Source of the DNA: Heliocybe sulcata | Taxonomy: Eukaryota; Basidiomycota; Agaricomycetes; Gloeophyllales; Gloeophyllaceae | Direction: 5' to 3' | Assembly (NCBI GenBank): GCA_004369045.1 | Contig: ML213511.1 | Span: 397,327-461,326, forward strand | Length of the DNA: 64,000 nt | Shown: positions 1-11,363 of the stretch, in pieces | Numbering within the stretch: the first letter of the stretch is position 1 | Layout: each line of letters opens with the position of its first letter | Notes under the pieces: model-generated | What the model saw: the letters and a program-made list of their open reading frames with translations, nothing else | Told to the model about the DNA's origin: nothing | The model's database searches: none | Program-made: the position numbers and the translations under genes

Positions 1-870
1 CAGTCAATCTTCCAAACGCAGCTGGATGCCGGACATTATTGGCGCGTCGCCCGAGAAGGCTCAGAAGCGGCACAACTCTCACGGATGGAATTAACTTTGG
101 TATCTATCACAGAACTACATGCTTGTTCTATAGTATATTATGCTGGGTTGCGGCTTGCTATGCATGCTACGCCGATATACAGACAGTAAATATGCTTCCG
201 TCTCCGATGCTCATGGCGGACTTAGCATTAATTGCTCATGGCGCGGCACGTGGAAGCCGAGATTACATCAAGATCAAGGTACCCGGGCTATTTCGGGACA
301 CTTCCCAAAAAGGCGAGCGGTTGTGCGGGCTTACCCTCCGGTGCTTGCCGGATGACTTCCTCGGGAAACTGACGTCCGGAGTTAGCCGCGATTCCTCGTC
401 GTCCGCTTGCGTACGAGTCTGTCAAATTCTGCAGCAAGAATATATTCGGTACTTCTGCCTACTATCTGTTACAAAATCGACGGGAAAATGTTCGAAGGGT
501 ACGGGAATCACTGAATTTATCCTGTGTCGCAGAATAATGAAGGGGCTCGATTCCGAAGTCCCGACTGTGCCATACCGAGAGGGAAGAACTTTGGTTATGA
601 ATCGAAGTGAATATTCCCAGCAAAGTATGAGCATATTCCCATCGGACGCAACCAGCCATCACGATCCTGCCCAGCTGTACCCATGTCAGCTCAACGTTGC
701 AACGAAGGTCACTCACAGGACATGTACCGAGGGATCGCGGTTTAGGCCCAGGGGACCAAGATGAAGAGGACACACCTTTAGCTTCGCGCCAGGTGTTCCG
801 AATAAGTAATCGTCAAGGGATGTCAAATGAACGTACCCATGAAGGCGCGGGATGTCGAGTGAGGACGACT
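1..870 (+). repeat. Tail of a preceding D module (repeat segment)
   Basis: Bases about 350-770 match 14,830-15,200 closely, and match 13,500-13,760 and 25,980-26,260 more loosely. A partial inverted copy lies at 43,680-43,760. The segment contains the shared stretch around CGGAGTTAGCCGCGATTCCT and an intron-like end in TGTCGCAG before a short conserved coding-like stretch (DSE.PT.P). Since the same segment ends units 1 and 2, this one is probably the end of a further unit to the left of the window. Open frames in it differ between copies, so no gene is called. Confidence 0.5.
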
Positions 871-880
871 CCGTATTAGT

Positions 881-1750
881 CTAGGGCTTCACAGCTTCTG
901 GAACCAAGCGTCTTGGGTATACAACGTCGAAGGCTCCAAGATATGCTTCAATAATTTCACGGATAGAGCCACATTGACTGGCGGTCTGGCTCACGGTCGT
1001 GTTGATCCATGACCAAAGCAAATCCTCCAACAGCTGTACAGTTACTACCTGTACATTGCCAGTGATGCATCCCGATGGCCTTGAGAGGCGGCCATAGGCG
1101 CTCGTCACACAGCTTCGTCTCAGAGCGACAGTACGAGGTCAAGTCGCTGTTGTATTACGACTGGAGGAGAAGAAAGACCCAGGTGTCTCTCTTGCACGAC
1201 AACGGCCGACTCAGATATCGCACCAGAAATTTTGCATGTTGGGATATGCAAATCGAACAAGCAGTATGAGTGTGGGCTTGCGTACCGCAGCTCGCCCTGT
1301 GATCTCCCCGCCGCCTTCGACGGAGGACGCGTGCATGGTCAAGCTAGCATAAAACCCGGGCAACACTACCAAGGCCCGAAAACTCCGGAGAACAAGTTGA
1401 ATCCGGCTAAACAGTGGCACAGCAGCCGCCACAGGCAGCGCTGCTCACAAGGCCGACATCATAGGTTGCAGAGGGACGTAAGGAGATCAGATCGAAATAT
1501 TCACGGTACGGAACATATCAGAGTATACAGTGTACAGTGCCTCGATAGCTCCAGGTGCGCGACTGCAGCTAGACGGACAAGAAACCATGAACAGAGCAGG
1601 ATCCGGAGGTGACGCAAGCAGCAACGGCGGGTGAGCAGCATAGCCCCACAGGGTGGGCACACAGACAGATCTACACTCCCAGCCCTGGCCACGAAGAGGT
1701 CTAGCGAGTCCGAGAGGGACAACGCAATGGGCGAGGAGGGACAAAGGTCA
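881..1750 (-). other. Conserved leader segment of unit 1 with an unrecognised minus-strand reading frame
   Basis: This segment precedes gene A. It recurs at 15,259-16,150, and in part inverted at 41,890-42,240 and 53,600-53,900. Minus-strand bases 1,060-881 encode a frame ending in IREIIEAYLGAFDVVYP and RLVPEAVKP. The unit 2 copy (15,480-15,259) keeps this frame with conservative changes (IREIIEAYLRTFDVVYPGRL), which suggests a former coding exon. I do not recognise the family, and no complete gene model could be built. The rest of the segment shows indels between copies. Confidence 0.35.
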
Positions 1751-1765
1751 GGAAGGTCCAGGGGA

Positions 1766-1795
1766 CGGCTCTTGCCGAAGGCGTGGATATAAGCG
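1766..1795 (+). promoter_or_regulatory. CGG-N6-CCG palindrome and TATA-like box, gene A unit 1
   Basis: CGGCTCTTGCCG lies at 1,766-1,777. Eight bases later comes GATATAAG (1,786-1,793), about 65 bp before the gene A start at 1,857. The same arrangement precedes the other A copies. Confidence 0.6.
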
Positions 1796-1856
1796 GTGGC
1801 ACATCAGAACGCGCACCTACCTCCTGCCGCCACTGTGCCACTGATACTTACCACAA

Positions 1857-2588
1857 ATGTGGAGCATCTCGGACTCCATCTTTGAAGCTGGCATAGCTTC
1901 TATGTTGCCTCCAGCTCCATTCTATACATCCACCCATGCTCTTACCGGCCCATACACCACGGTAAACGGAGCCTTCCAAGACAGTAGACGGAGCCGTCTC
2001 AACCCACACGCAGACGAGGTAAGCCCAAGGAATGACGTATTCCAGGTGCAGTCAACTAACAATTAGTCACTAGTTTCACCCAATTGCAAAATGAATAACT
2101 AACCACTTCGGAAATTTCCACCACGTCACTATCACTCGCCATGATTCTGAGGATACCGTGCCCGAGGGTTCCGCCATGTGCAATGCCACAGGGAGGGACG
2201 AAGCATTGCCCACAATCATCGGAGGCACGTTTGAAAGGCTAGGCGAGAATACGCGCCTGGGGAGCAGGGGCGGGCGAAGCTGCGCGGAGAGCTTGACAGG
2301 CTTCCGAATAACGATGGGGAAGGCCACCACCAGATATCCCGCTCCTACAGCGATATACCTCGCGCGGCATGGGAAGAACGGAAGCTGGAAGGTTCTGGCG
2401 AGACACTCGAGCAGGATCTATCGCCAGTATCCACTAGTAGCCAAGTGCCCCCTCTCGATATCTGTACGGAGGACGAAGAAGTGGACAATGATGATCCCTC
2501 CATGGTCGTAGGGGAGGACTCTGCCAGCAAGGCTTGCCAGTCGTACGCAGCAATCACGGCTGGATCTCTCAAGAAATACGGGCATTAG
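1857..2588 (+). pseudogene. Gene A, unit 1 (decayed copy)
   Basis: Exon 1 (1,857-2,018) is open and nearly identical to unit 2 exon 1: it starts MWSISDSIFEAGIASMLPPA and ends NPHADE before GTAAGC. The intron carries the CAACTAAC branch-point-like sequence and ends CACTAG. Exon 2, at the position homologous to the other copies, meets a stop after six codons (FHPIAK), and further frame changes follow before the relic of the C-terminal tail near 2,580. By comparison with units 3, 4 and 7 this copy cannot make the full protein. Function unknown. Confidence 0.6.
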
Positions 2589-2850
2589 TCTGAGAGGAAT
2601 ACGGAAGCGCGTTTTGGCGTCTGGCGATTCTTGGAAATAAATCGTACATGGTATTGCCGATGTTTCTCTCTTTCATTCATGTAAAATAGCCACGTATCGT
2701 CGAATTAATATCTTCGGGTCCTGTGTGCTTCAATGATTTCCCGAACATCGTCTAGCTATTCAACCAGTTATCCGTAAAATTAATTGGGCTAGATATCATG
2801 CAAAAACATACCTTTCTAGGCCCAGAACGGCGAGGACCTAACTCCGACAT

Positions 2851-2880
2851 CGGCTTCTGCCGGCACTGGCCGTTAAAAGG
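2851..2880 (+). promoter_or_regulatory. CGG-N6-CCG palindrome and TATA-like box, gene B unit 1
   Basis: CGGCTTCTGCCG is at 2,851-2,862. Nine bases (GCACTGGCC) separate it from GTTAAAAGG at 2,872-2,880. The gene B start follows at 2,980. Confidence 0.65.
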
Positions 2881-2979
2881 TCGCGCGACGCGTGTTGTTG
2901 TCCATCCATCATCTTTACCATCATCCACCACCTGTAACCACAGTTCAGCATCATACGCTCTTCCACGGCAAAGATCTCA

Positions 2980-4332
2980 ATGGCCAGCAGTAGGATGACG
3001 CCGGGGCTAGCGAAGGCATTGCGTCAAGATGCTTCCATGCACGGCCCTGTTCTTGCACAAACGGCCGTCCCAGCGACGTTCACTCCTCGGTCGCTCGTCG
3101 CGTCGGACAACGTGATTGATGAGCCCTGCAGCTTCCAGTTCAGCGGAGGGTATGCGTATGGCCACAGAGAGTACATAGATAGATTTGAACGAGGCGCAGT
3201 GCCCGCAGAGACGGTAAGTCGTCAGGAGAGGTAGAGCCGAAGGAGGTGACTGATGTGCGGTGAAAAGGCGACATCGCCAACCATAAGGCTGGTGACCCAG
3301 CCTCAGAACAGTCCAACGGCTCTGCCGCACCTCCCAAGCATAGGATATGCTTCCGATCTGCCGGATCACCAGACGATCCAGGAGAAGATCGAGTTCGATC
3401 TTGACCGGCGGCGAGAGAGGGGAAAACGATCAGGTGACGAAGTGAGACCTGGCCAATACAGAGCGCTATCAAACAATGACTGAAAGTTCTGTAATTAGAT
3501 GTTGCTTGCCAAAGCATTACAAATTACGAACCATGTGTTGGATGCCTCACATGAATCTGCAGCTGAGCCATTCGCTACCGCACACATGCTGGAGATTGCG
3601 GTACAAAAATCCGCAGGACGGGACGAGACGGCGGAGTGGCTCAACTGTACCGACTTCAACCTTTTCAAGCAGCTCAGTCAGGAGGGACCCGCCATTGCCG
3701 TCGAAACCGTATTGACGCCGGTTCACGATGCCGGCTCAGTCCTCGATATCGACCTCTTGGAACAGCATGAGGGCTTGGGGCGGGAACTGGCGTCACTGCC
3801 ATACGTCAACGATTGCCTGGCTTCCTGCCCGGTGCAAGGTGAACCCATCACCCCCAAAGCCCTTGCCGACCTTGACGGTCTGCAGCCAGCCGCCGCGAAT
3901 AACTCAAACCTCACTCAGCTGTCGCTCCCTGGCCTCAAAACGGTTCCTTCCAACGGCAAGACCGGCGTCCACGAGAAGTCCGTCAAACCTCCTGTCAGCA
4001 ACGGCGAGGAGTCTGTGCAGGAAGGCTGCCTCTCGCCCACGGCGCGGGCCACGCTCGCTCCTACGCCTGTCGTTCTTCGTAAGAAGCCCATCCGGATCCT
4101 CGATGAGGATCTCATTGAGATAACCGAACTTGGCTGGCGAAGCCACTCCGAGCGTATCCCGCAAGCACCCCCGCTCATCGCGCTCGCCGCCGTCAGGAGC
4201 CGTGCGGCCCTCTTTCGAAACTGCGCGACGCATTGTCGGGTGATCGGCGAGCACGTCCTGCCACTCCTCCTCCCTTGGGATAAGGCAGAATTGGAGTTAT
4301 TGCGAGAGCGCGCCAGGAGGAACCGTGACTAG
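2980..4332 (+). CDS. Gene B, unit 1: three-exon gene of an unrecognised paralogous family
   Basis: Exons are 2,980-3,213, 3,268-3,441 and 3,499-4,332, joined by two short phase-0 GT-AG introns, giving about 413 residues. Exon 1 encodes a start MASSRMTPGLAKALRQ, a conserved block FQFSGGYAY and an end FERGAVPAET. Exon 2 carries PTIRLVTQPQNSP. Exon 3 is acidic and rich in Ser, Pro and Ala, and ends in a conserved C-terminal domain (about residues 325-413) with LAPTPVVLRKKPIRILDEDL, EITELGWRS and a closing LLLPWDKAELELLRERAR. No membrane segment, signal peptide or known catalytic motif is visible, and I do not recognise the family. Intron 2 ends TTCTGTAATTAG directly before an ATG that opens exon 3 in most copies, so internal initiation is possible. 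The model is strong because exons 1 and 2 have the same lengths (78 and 58 codons) in units 1 to 4. Gene A lies upstream and module C downstream. Confidence 0.8.
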
Positions 4333-4625
4333 GTCCATAGTCCTGGCGTCTCCTCGAGTATCACAAGAGATTTGGAATCCCCTTTCCACCTTCAGCCAAT
4401 TCTCTTCCTGATTTCTTGTTTCTTTGTACAATCGATATCACCGAGTGAGGAGGAGAGTGATCCCGTATTCATTTAGCTTCGCCTGCTTGTTCATTTCACC
4501 TGTTGAATATCCCGAATAAATCGACTGCTCATGAGTTCACCCTTCCCACCGAGTGAAGACCCTCAGAAGAGCTTAAACCGCATCAAGAACCAGACACGAG
4601 GCATTACAGTCCATCAATCGAAGCT

Positions 4626-4637
4626 CGGCAGACGCCG
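4626..4637 (+). promoter_or_regulatory. CGG-N6-CCG palindrome upstream of module C, unit 1
   Basis: CGGCAGACGCCG sits inside the longer imperfect palindrome GAAGCTCGGCAGACGCCGAA, 18 bp before an ATG at 4,656. Unlike the A, B and B' sites it has no TATA-like box at 8-9 bp. Confidence 0.55.
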
Positions 4638-4655
4638 AAGCAGTACAAGCGCGAA

Positions 4656-5915
4656 ATGAGTCCCCGCCACATCGCGCACCTCTCTCGTCCTTTGGGTCTA
4701 TGACCGCCAGAAATCGCCGAATCTTCGCCTGCAATGCTACCCAGCGCTTCGCAGGTAGGTCTCGGTGGATATCGCGCGGGTGCCACCGGCACCTGCAGCG
4801 TCTGTGAGTCGGCCAGCCTTCATGTCTGCACTGCAACTGCCGACAGAATGACTTCCTCTGCAGGCACCAGACGGCCAAAACCCGATAAACAAGATTATCG
4901 ACTAGTTGAGGACTGCAGTTCGAGATCCCCGGAGGTGACGAAGGTCAAAGTTGTTGTCCAAGGCGTTTGTTCGCGCGGGCTCCAGGGATCCATCCGCTCA
5001 GACCGGCCCACGATCCTCAAACCATCCTCAAGATCTGTGAAGATCGCCCGTTCAGCAAAGCATACTAGGGCGATAGCGGCGACGGACCTCTCAGACTTCA
5101 GCGCTATGGAAGACGACGATTGGCGGGATGGCGATCGCTATCCGCACAATGACGGCTCCGAGTCAGGATTTCGGATAGCCTGGGGCAAAGGGCGGAGAGC
5201 GACCGTGAAGGACAGGTGAGTTTATCTTCTTGCATGTTTTATGCGCGGGACTAGCGTAGCCTCCGGGCGCGAATCGACCGCAGTCTCACCCAGAGTAGTC
5301 GACGAGTAGTCGACGATTAAGGTGATCAAGGGACGGGCCTGCCACTGTTGAACGATCTTGAAGGTGAAATCCCTGGTCCTCCAAGCCAGTATCAATCTCG
5401 CCGGGACGATAAGGACCAAAACGCTGGGCGAGAGGGCAATGAGACGTCCAACTTAGCAAGTTACAGGAGGACAGATATAGTGAACAGCTGCCTCCCAAAA
5501 CCGATCGGCGTGGTAGCCAGTGCTGTATCTGGAGCAGCATTCGGTGGGGTACCTTCCCAGTGCTTCCGCCTATGCACCGACGAAATAATCGGAGCGCCAG
5601 TAGGGTATCTGGTAAACGGCAAGGTGTGCCAGACTACACGGATTCGGGTCAAGGTATATTCGAGCGATCGTTCGACAGGAGCCCTATGGCTGAGTTGAAC
5701 TCGGTCCGATTCCGCCAGGGTGAGCGCATGGGCCGATATCACCCGTTTCTGATCTCTGGAGACAGAGGACCCGTTCGGTATTGCCCGGACTAACGTGCTG
5801 TAGCTGATGAACGTTTTACAATGCGCAGTCTAGAAATGAGCAGGCACCATCTATCAAGACGCCTTCCGAAGGAGCAGGCTACTGTGTGGTTGGTATCTTC
5901 CGTTGCGTTCGCCAT
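4656..5915 (+). pseudogene. Module C, unit 1: multi-exon gene or relic, unrecognised
   Basis: The ATG-led frame (MSPRHIAHLSRPLGL) stops after 15 codons. Another frame stays open and is conserved between copies. Exon-like pieces include a stretch ending IASVPP.PAA before GTGAGT; an exon starting DCSSRSPEVTKVK and running to ATVKDR before GTGAGTTT (5,219); an exon with LLNDLEGEIPGPPSQ and a hydrophobic patch IGVVASAVSGAAFGG; one with FDRSPMAELNSVRF; and a last one with EGAGY. The motif SRSVKIARS is shared with C' of units 1, 2 and 5, so C and C' are related. Copies differ by indels and stops, so this unit's version is probably broken. No domain is recognised. Confidence 0.45.
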
Positions 5916-6660
5916 GAAACGTTGAGCTCACATGACACTTTTCGCGGTCCATTTTCCCTTCTATCTGCGCGGGCATTCCCAGTTCGACTGTCTCATCTAC
6001 TGGAACCTTGCACCCACCGCCCAGCAAGGCAGCAACTAGGGGGAAGTCGTGAGATGAGACCAATTGGTTACTATAGTGGATCTCCATAGGGTCCCATCGT
6101 CCCCAATGGATGCGATAGCAAAAGATGTTTGAAGGATTGGATTGATGAGGTGTTCTCCTTGCCCCGCAGCGTATTGATGCACTGACACCAGAAAAAAGAC
6201 AGTGAGAGCATATACGTTCAAACAATTGTTCGAGTCAAGTGCCTGATTTCCTCGCGCTAGTCAAGTACGAGCAGAGAGCAGAGGAGCAGAGGATGTGGGT
6301 GCAGTCGACTCCGACGCAGACTAGCATTGGCATGGTATCCGTTTGCAGACGTGGCTCGCCACGCGACGTACGCGACGCACTCATTAGGTGATAGCCGGAG
6401 AACCCATCAATTCATACTCTTTGCGCCACTCTACATAGATCTCTGTTTTGCTACGATTCCAATCGACGAGTTTTCTATGTCTCTCATACAGTGAAGGGAG
6501 GAATCTGCCAGCGCTATGGATAATGGAAGGGGCTGGCAGAGCGGTTGTCTATACCGGTACCACTACATGACGCGCCGCGTTTTCCCTTATACTTCAATCT
6601 GGACAACGTCGTAAGGTTGTATGCCTTTAAATTAGAGTCATTAATGACTGAGTCAAGGTT
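5916..6660. repeat. 3' flank of module C, repeated between units
   Basis: This stretch has no gene I can support. It matches 20,400-21,000 and, inverted, 29,190-29,960 and 37,040-37,740. A shared piece around ATCAATTGATGGGTTCTCCGG occurs inverted here near 6,410 and in the other units. A minus-strand frame at 6,221-6,036 (VFFLVSVHQYAAGQGEHL) looks like a signal peptide and is partly kept in unit 4, but the copies disagree on start and frame. Confidence 0.45.
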
Positions 6661-6699
6661 GAACAGCATAGGCTAATCATGCAGGATGCGGTCGGCTAC

Positions 6700-8110
6700 T
6701 CAACTCCAGCAATATTTCTGCATGCAAGTCTGCAGGCAAATCCCATTCAGCTCTTCCTTGGCCCTCATCCAGGGCCGATCAGCTAGAGCACAAGCGAGAC
6801 ACGTACGCAGCCCACTCATCGTCCACGCCTTCCATAGCGGTCTCCATAAACGTCTGGCTGAGCATGCCCTGCAGCTGGTTCTAACTATATTGCCGCTGTG
6901 TAGCAGACGTGTGGGTAAACCAGTGAGGAGGGCGGTTGGGAAGATAGATGATCATGGGTGTGGGAGCGGTTGAGTTGCAACCGAAGAAGGTCGGACGGCT
7001 TGCGAGGTTTGGGGCAACGAGCGGGAAAGAGAAAGAGTCTGGGCAGAGCGCTGCGCGCTTCCGGTTTTCCTGAAGCAAATGATGCATGGTCACAGGAGTG
7101 GGTGGCTACGTACCACAAGGCGGATTCCAGTCGGCCAATTATCGGACGTATACGGATGCTGAGCGCTGAACAGCGCAGAACTACATTCACAACAGCGAGA
7201 AACAGACTTACGGCGCCGGCAGCGAACATAACATCAACCTCTCTCGCCTTGGTGAGCAGGGGCAAAATCGGGATGCCCGTGCCCTTGTGCCCTCCATCAG
7301 TCAAAATTAAATATTCTTCCTTTGAGTCGATGAAGCCGCATCGGTGACTGCATATACAGACTTCGGAATCACGCTCGCATCATGTTGAATGCGAGGCCAG
7401 GGCTTGGTCGCGTCCAGTGGTTTAATCTCCTTCCCAGCAGTACACTGATACAGCTTCTCTTCCTACGTATGCTTTTAGAACCCATACGTTCAGCACAGAT
7501 AGAGAGACATACAGCGAGGTTGTACTCGGTGAATATTTCCGATGGCATTGCTGTAATGTAGAGAGCCTGGTCATAGCCAGTCACGCACTTCTAGTCATTC
7601 ATGGTACCCATGTAAGGCTTGAACGCGGACAAGATGGGACCGTAGGAGCTGATTTCATTTATCAATATGCTGGTTCAGTAACCGAAAGGAATATGAACAG
7701 CGACACTCACAAACGATGAACTCATACACGGAATTAGTGAGAGGGACCATACTGTTGTCTGCGGAGTCAATAGTAGAGGAGTTTCCACTATTCAATATGC
7801 TGTCAGCAATGACGACCGGGAATGGCTCATCCTAGGAAGTCCAAGCGGGACTAGCGTGAATGGTCAGTCCAATAGGCACCACTCATGGATAATCGAAACT
7901 CTTATGGTTTCGCAATTGCAGGAAACATACAGTAACCCAGCGTCATGTTTGCCGAAGATAGACGACGCGGTGGTACCATTCACGAGATGCATGGCGTGAA
8001 GCGAACGGCTGCTATTCTGATGAGGAGAGAGCAAAACGACGGCATTCCCTAGGTCGGCAAGGTCCTCGATAAAATGCACTTGAGGGTGAACCGTATTGCA
8101 TGCCTTCGTT
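6700..8110 (-). pseudogene. Lysophospholipase (phospholipase B) remnant
   Basis: Reading the minus strand from 8,110 down, blocks appear in the order expected for fungal phospholipase B, a secreted or GPI-anchored enzyme that removes acyl chains from phospholipids. They are HLVNGTTASSIFGKHDAGLL; DEPFPVVIADSILN with VYEF; SYGPILSAFKPYMGT; CVTGYDQALYITAMPSEIF; LTDGG..GTGIPILPLLTK with AREVDVMFAAG; and a cysteine-rich end ICLQTCMQKYCWS followed by a stop at 6,700. The N-terminal part with the GLSGGSW nucleophile region is absent from the window copy. Frames shift between blocks, including a stop near VSRLCSS, so this is a pseudogene. The 3' tail also survives inverted at 29,020-29,200 and 36,985-37,035, so the gene was part of the duplicated unit. 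Unit 2 lacks it altogether. Confidence 0.75.
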
Positions 8111-8559
8111 CTGCGATCGGACTTGACGGAGTAAGTGCTGCAGGCACACATCCTAGAAATCGGGAATAGGAAGTGGCACGGAGATGGCATACAATGAGGA
8201 TTAATGAGCAAGGCTAAGTTAAACCCACCATATACTCTTACATAGCGCGTAGCGAGCGAACAAGAAATGACGATCAGATTTATGATTGTCGGATAAGGCC
8301 ATGGGAGGGCTTGCGTGAAACGCAGAGGTTGCATGTCACGGACCGCATTTCGAATCAGAGACATGAACAGGACCGGGTCACAGACCGCGTTTAAGAGTCG
8401 GACCAGAACAGGCTACCGGACCCGTTTTACTATCGTAGGTGAGTATACCCGCCGTAGAAGCGTCAAAAACGCACCTGCTCCTTCATTACAAGACATACGC
8501 TCCGCATTCTTCCTCAACGAGTCTCTGGTACTGAGATAGAACGAGCTGTTATGCTATGG

Positions 8560-10000
8560 GTAACAACGAACGCGAGTGAGCAATATTCGCGTCGTCTGCA
8601 GGAAGCAGGCCACTTGGGCGACGGTTCAGTGGCATTTCCACATCTTGTGCGCATGATCACGCCGTGTCCAAGCACAAATATCCTTGGTCGTCCGAGAATT
8701 TCACGTTAATGGTTCCAGCACCAAATATCCAAGTTAGTACACCGCTTGAGAAAGACAGAGAGCCTTGGAATACTTCGCAGCCGATCCACAAGATTGTACG
8801 CAGACTCGCCTCCGCATAACCTTGGAATTGGATGAAAAGTGTTCATGAACGACCCCACGAGATAGGGCACGCAAGTACTTATCCCACTGAGCTGAAACCA
8901 CGGGAGCAAGACAAAGGAAATTAGACCGACTGGCGGAGTCCGTCGGCGTGAACGACGATCTGCGGAGGCAGTGGGCCGGTATCACTGTTGTGATCATGGG
9001 GGAACGTGTGCGATAACAGCAAAGAGCGCGCAAGTTCATGAGTAGAATATTTACAAAATATATGAGACAAAAGCAAAGGGGACATACTTGATGCTTAGAA
9101 ATTGGAATAACGGCCCTCGATCACAGACATTCGCGTTTGAGCTCTTCGGGATTGGCAGTTATAGGTGCAGCCAGAGCCAGTAGCAATTAACTCCTCATCG
9201 AGGAAGGGTGAGGGTAAGAGACGGCGGCGCCCACCCTTTGGTCCGACGCGACGTAGTGGCATCGTGCCCGCTTGACTGGCGAGTATGGAGCAAGCAATGA
9301 AGGTGGACACCGCAGTTTAAATAGTTCCAGAGGCAAACTGCAGCAGAATCCGGCAATGACCGTGATCGAGATAAGACAGAGGAGTCGCATACACCTGATA
9401 ATGACCGAACCATGTGTCGAATAAGCTTGTTAACGAGAGGGCGATCATGGTCGCAGGGTATCTGGTATGCTCGGTCTGCCCCGGACGAACATACGAAGAC
9501 AGACCGCATAGGAGCGCCCTGCATTGATGACAGGAATCATTCATGATAACCACGTGCCACCGCCGACGACAACGACTTGCTATACGATAGCACCTGACGC
9601 CGCTTCAGAGCAAGATGGTCTTCCGGCGCAACAGCCTGTTCCATAAAATGATCTGTCAAAGTGGGTGGTACCTTTGCCCTGAAGACAGCATAACACCTAA
9701 GCGAAGACATGGTAGTCGGTATCCATGGGTCTACCAATTGGGTAAGTGGAGGGGTCCATGGACGGAGCTCGACTGTAGAGGAGCGCGATAGCGACGGCGA
9801 AGGATGAGAGGAGACATCGCCTGCGGTCAGGAGGATTTTGCTGCGACACTGTCCTCTATTCCAAAGCGAACCGGTCCGCAGGCGTGACACATCGCTTGAC
9901 GCAGCTCTGCTGCCAAAGGCTCTTTCCTGAATTGACAGTGTTGTACTCTCGGGGGGGGGGGATTGTGCTTTACAAGTAGCGCACATCAGCAGTCAATCGC
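8560..10000 (-). other. Segment X, unit 1: repeated, unrecognised minus-strand coding-like segment
   Basis: The segment is homologous to 21,000-22,450 (unit 2), to 27,850-29,000 inverted (unit 3) and partly to 47,040-47,480 inverted (unit 5). A minus-strand start MDPSTYPIGRP at 9,759 is conserved in unit 2 (MDPSTYQISRPTDPDYHVFA) and unit 5 (MDSSAYNMARPMGADYRVFA), which argues for a gene divergent from B'. Another block near 8,740-8,870 (SAYNLVDRLRSIPRLSVFLK) is kept in units 2 and 3. In unit 1 the frame meets an early stop, and no complete model was possible. An 11-base G run lies near 9,950. The family is not recognised. Confidence 0.4.
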
Positions 10001-10191
10001 AATTTATCATAGGAAGTCCGTAAACTGAGCATACATCGGCGACGTGGCGTCGAGGTCCATAGGCCGCCTCGGAATTCTTCAGGAATCCATTCCAGCGTTC
10101 TAGCGACGTATCTGCAGGATATCAGCGTAGATTGCACGCGTGTAGGAGACCCTTTAAGGCCCAAGGTAAGCGAAGGCTAGGGTCTGGGCCT

Positions 10192-10218
10192 CGGCATCTG
10201 CCGGCGGTGGCCATAAAA
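10192..10218 (+). promoter_or_regulatory. CGG-N6-CCG palindrome and TATA-like box, gene B' unit 1
   Basis: CGGCATCTGCCG is at 10,192-10,203, followed nine bases later by ATAAAA at 10,213. The B' start is at 10,296. Confidence 0.65.
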
Positions 10219-10295
10219 GATGAACAATGCGCGTACTCACCTGTCTTCAACTTGAACCTCATCCATCGTCTACGAAGACACCTCAGTGCTTGACC

Positions 10296-11363
10296 ATGGT
10301 TTTGCAATCGCTGGGATCTCTAAAGGATAATCAGTTAAAATTGGGCTTAATGAAGACCCAAGACCGCTTGCTGCCGTCCAAGCAAGCCACCATGGAACCT
10401 GCAGCCCCTGCTGCCGCGACACGGCCACCCCATGCGCCGGACGGGTCGAATAACCCCAAAAGCGACCAAGGAATGGAGGAGGGAGGCAATCGCGAGACTA
10501 TCGCGCGCGCCGATCGCACCGATCAAGTGTCCGCAGCCGTGAAACAGGTAAGTCGTCGCAAGTTATCTGGCAGGTCAAGACGGCTTATTCAGAGCGGTTA
10601 GTCGGAGACATCCACCGTACAGGCCATGTCACAGCTACAAGACAGCGCGACCTACGCGTCGAGCGCCCCTCGCTTCGTTCACATGTTTGATATGCTCTAT
10701 TCTCTGACCACCGACGAGTTGAACGAGTACTGGGCCATGGGTACCTCGACCGAGAGGATCACCGCTCTCAACCAAACGGTGAGCGTTCCGGCGACATGTG
10801 GTTTCTCAAAGTCTGACTAATGGATCCGTGATTAGATGCGTGCTTCCACACGAACACTAATGACAGACCTTCCCGAGCAATCCGCTCCGAATCCACCTAG
10901 CGAGTGGGTCGCGACCAGGTTCGCTGCTCCGAGGCCAAAGCGACCCGAGGAGAAACCAGAGTGGTGGGACTGCGATAAGGTGTGCTACATTGAAGCTGCG
11001 CAGTCCAGCACCTGGGATGGATCCGGGGTATCCCCTCTGTCACTTCCTGCCGTCGTTACTCCTCCCGACGCCGACATGTTCCTCACCCAGAAGGAGCCCG
11101 CCGAGTTTCTCGTCAGCGACGACGACGAGATCATCTCGGGCGCGTGCCTTCCACTCCAGGCTCGGGTCATTCGGCCACCTACGCCAGTCGCTCACCGCCA
11201 GAAACTGCTCCGGATCCTGAACGGGCCACTCGCAGAGATAACCCAAGCGATTACGCCAGCGCGGGCCTGGTACTCGATGGCATACTACACGCCGGTCAGC
11301 GCTGTCGAGAAGGAGACGTCCCCTCTCACACCCGCTTGCATCGAGTGTTGCGGCAGGTTCTAA
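10296..11363 (+). CDS. Gene B', unit 1: paralogue of gene B, C-terminally shortened
   Basis: Exons are 10,296-10,547 (84 codons), 10,602-10,778 (59 codons) and 10,836-11,363, with both introns in phase 0. The product is about 318 residues. Exon 1 starts MVLQSLGSLKDNQLKLG and has an Ala/Pro-rich middle. Exon 2 has SSAPRFVHMFDMLYSLTTDE and LNEYW. Exon 3 has KRPEEKPEWWDCDKVCYIEA, a SDDDEIISG acidic run, and the family core RPPTPVAHRQKLLRILNGPL. As in gene B, exon 3 opens with ATG after TGATTAG. The frame ends at a TAA where unit 5 has Trp (GRFW), about 36 codons before the full-length end, and homology to the missing tail continues in the DNA beyond. Unit 2 has a stop at the same codon. Whether the shortened product works is unknown. 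Confidence 0.7.

Noticed and set aside
4573-4878. 101-codon minus-strand frame opposite the start of C, with similar frames in units 2, 3 and 4
   Set aside because: Similarity follows from DNA conservation around the palindrome. The frame shifts between C and C' copies and has no promoter of its own.
9945-9965. Run of 11 G near 9,950
   Set aside because: A simple homopolymer in unit 1 only; it shifts frame in segment X but is not a feature by itself and may be a sequencing artefact.
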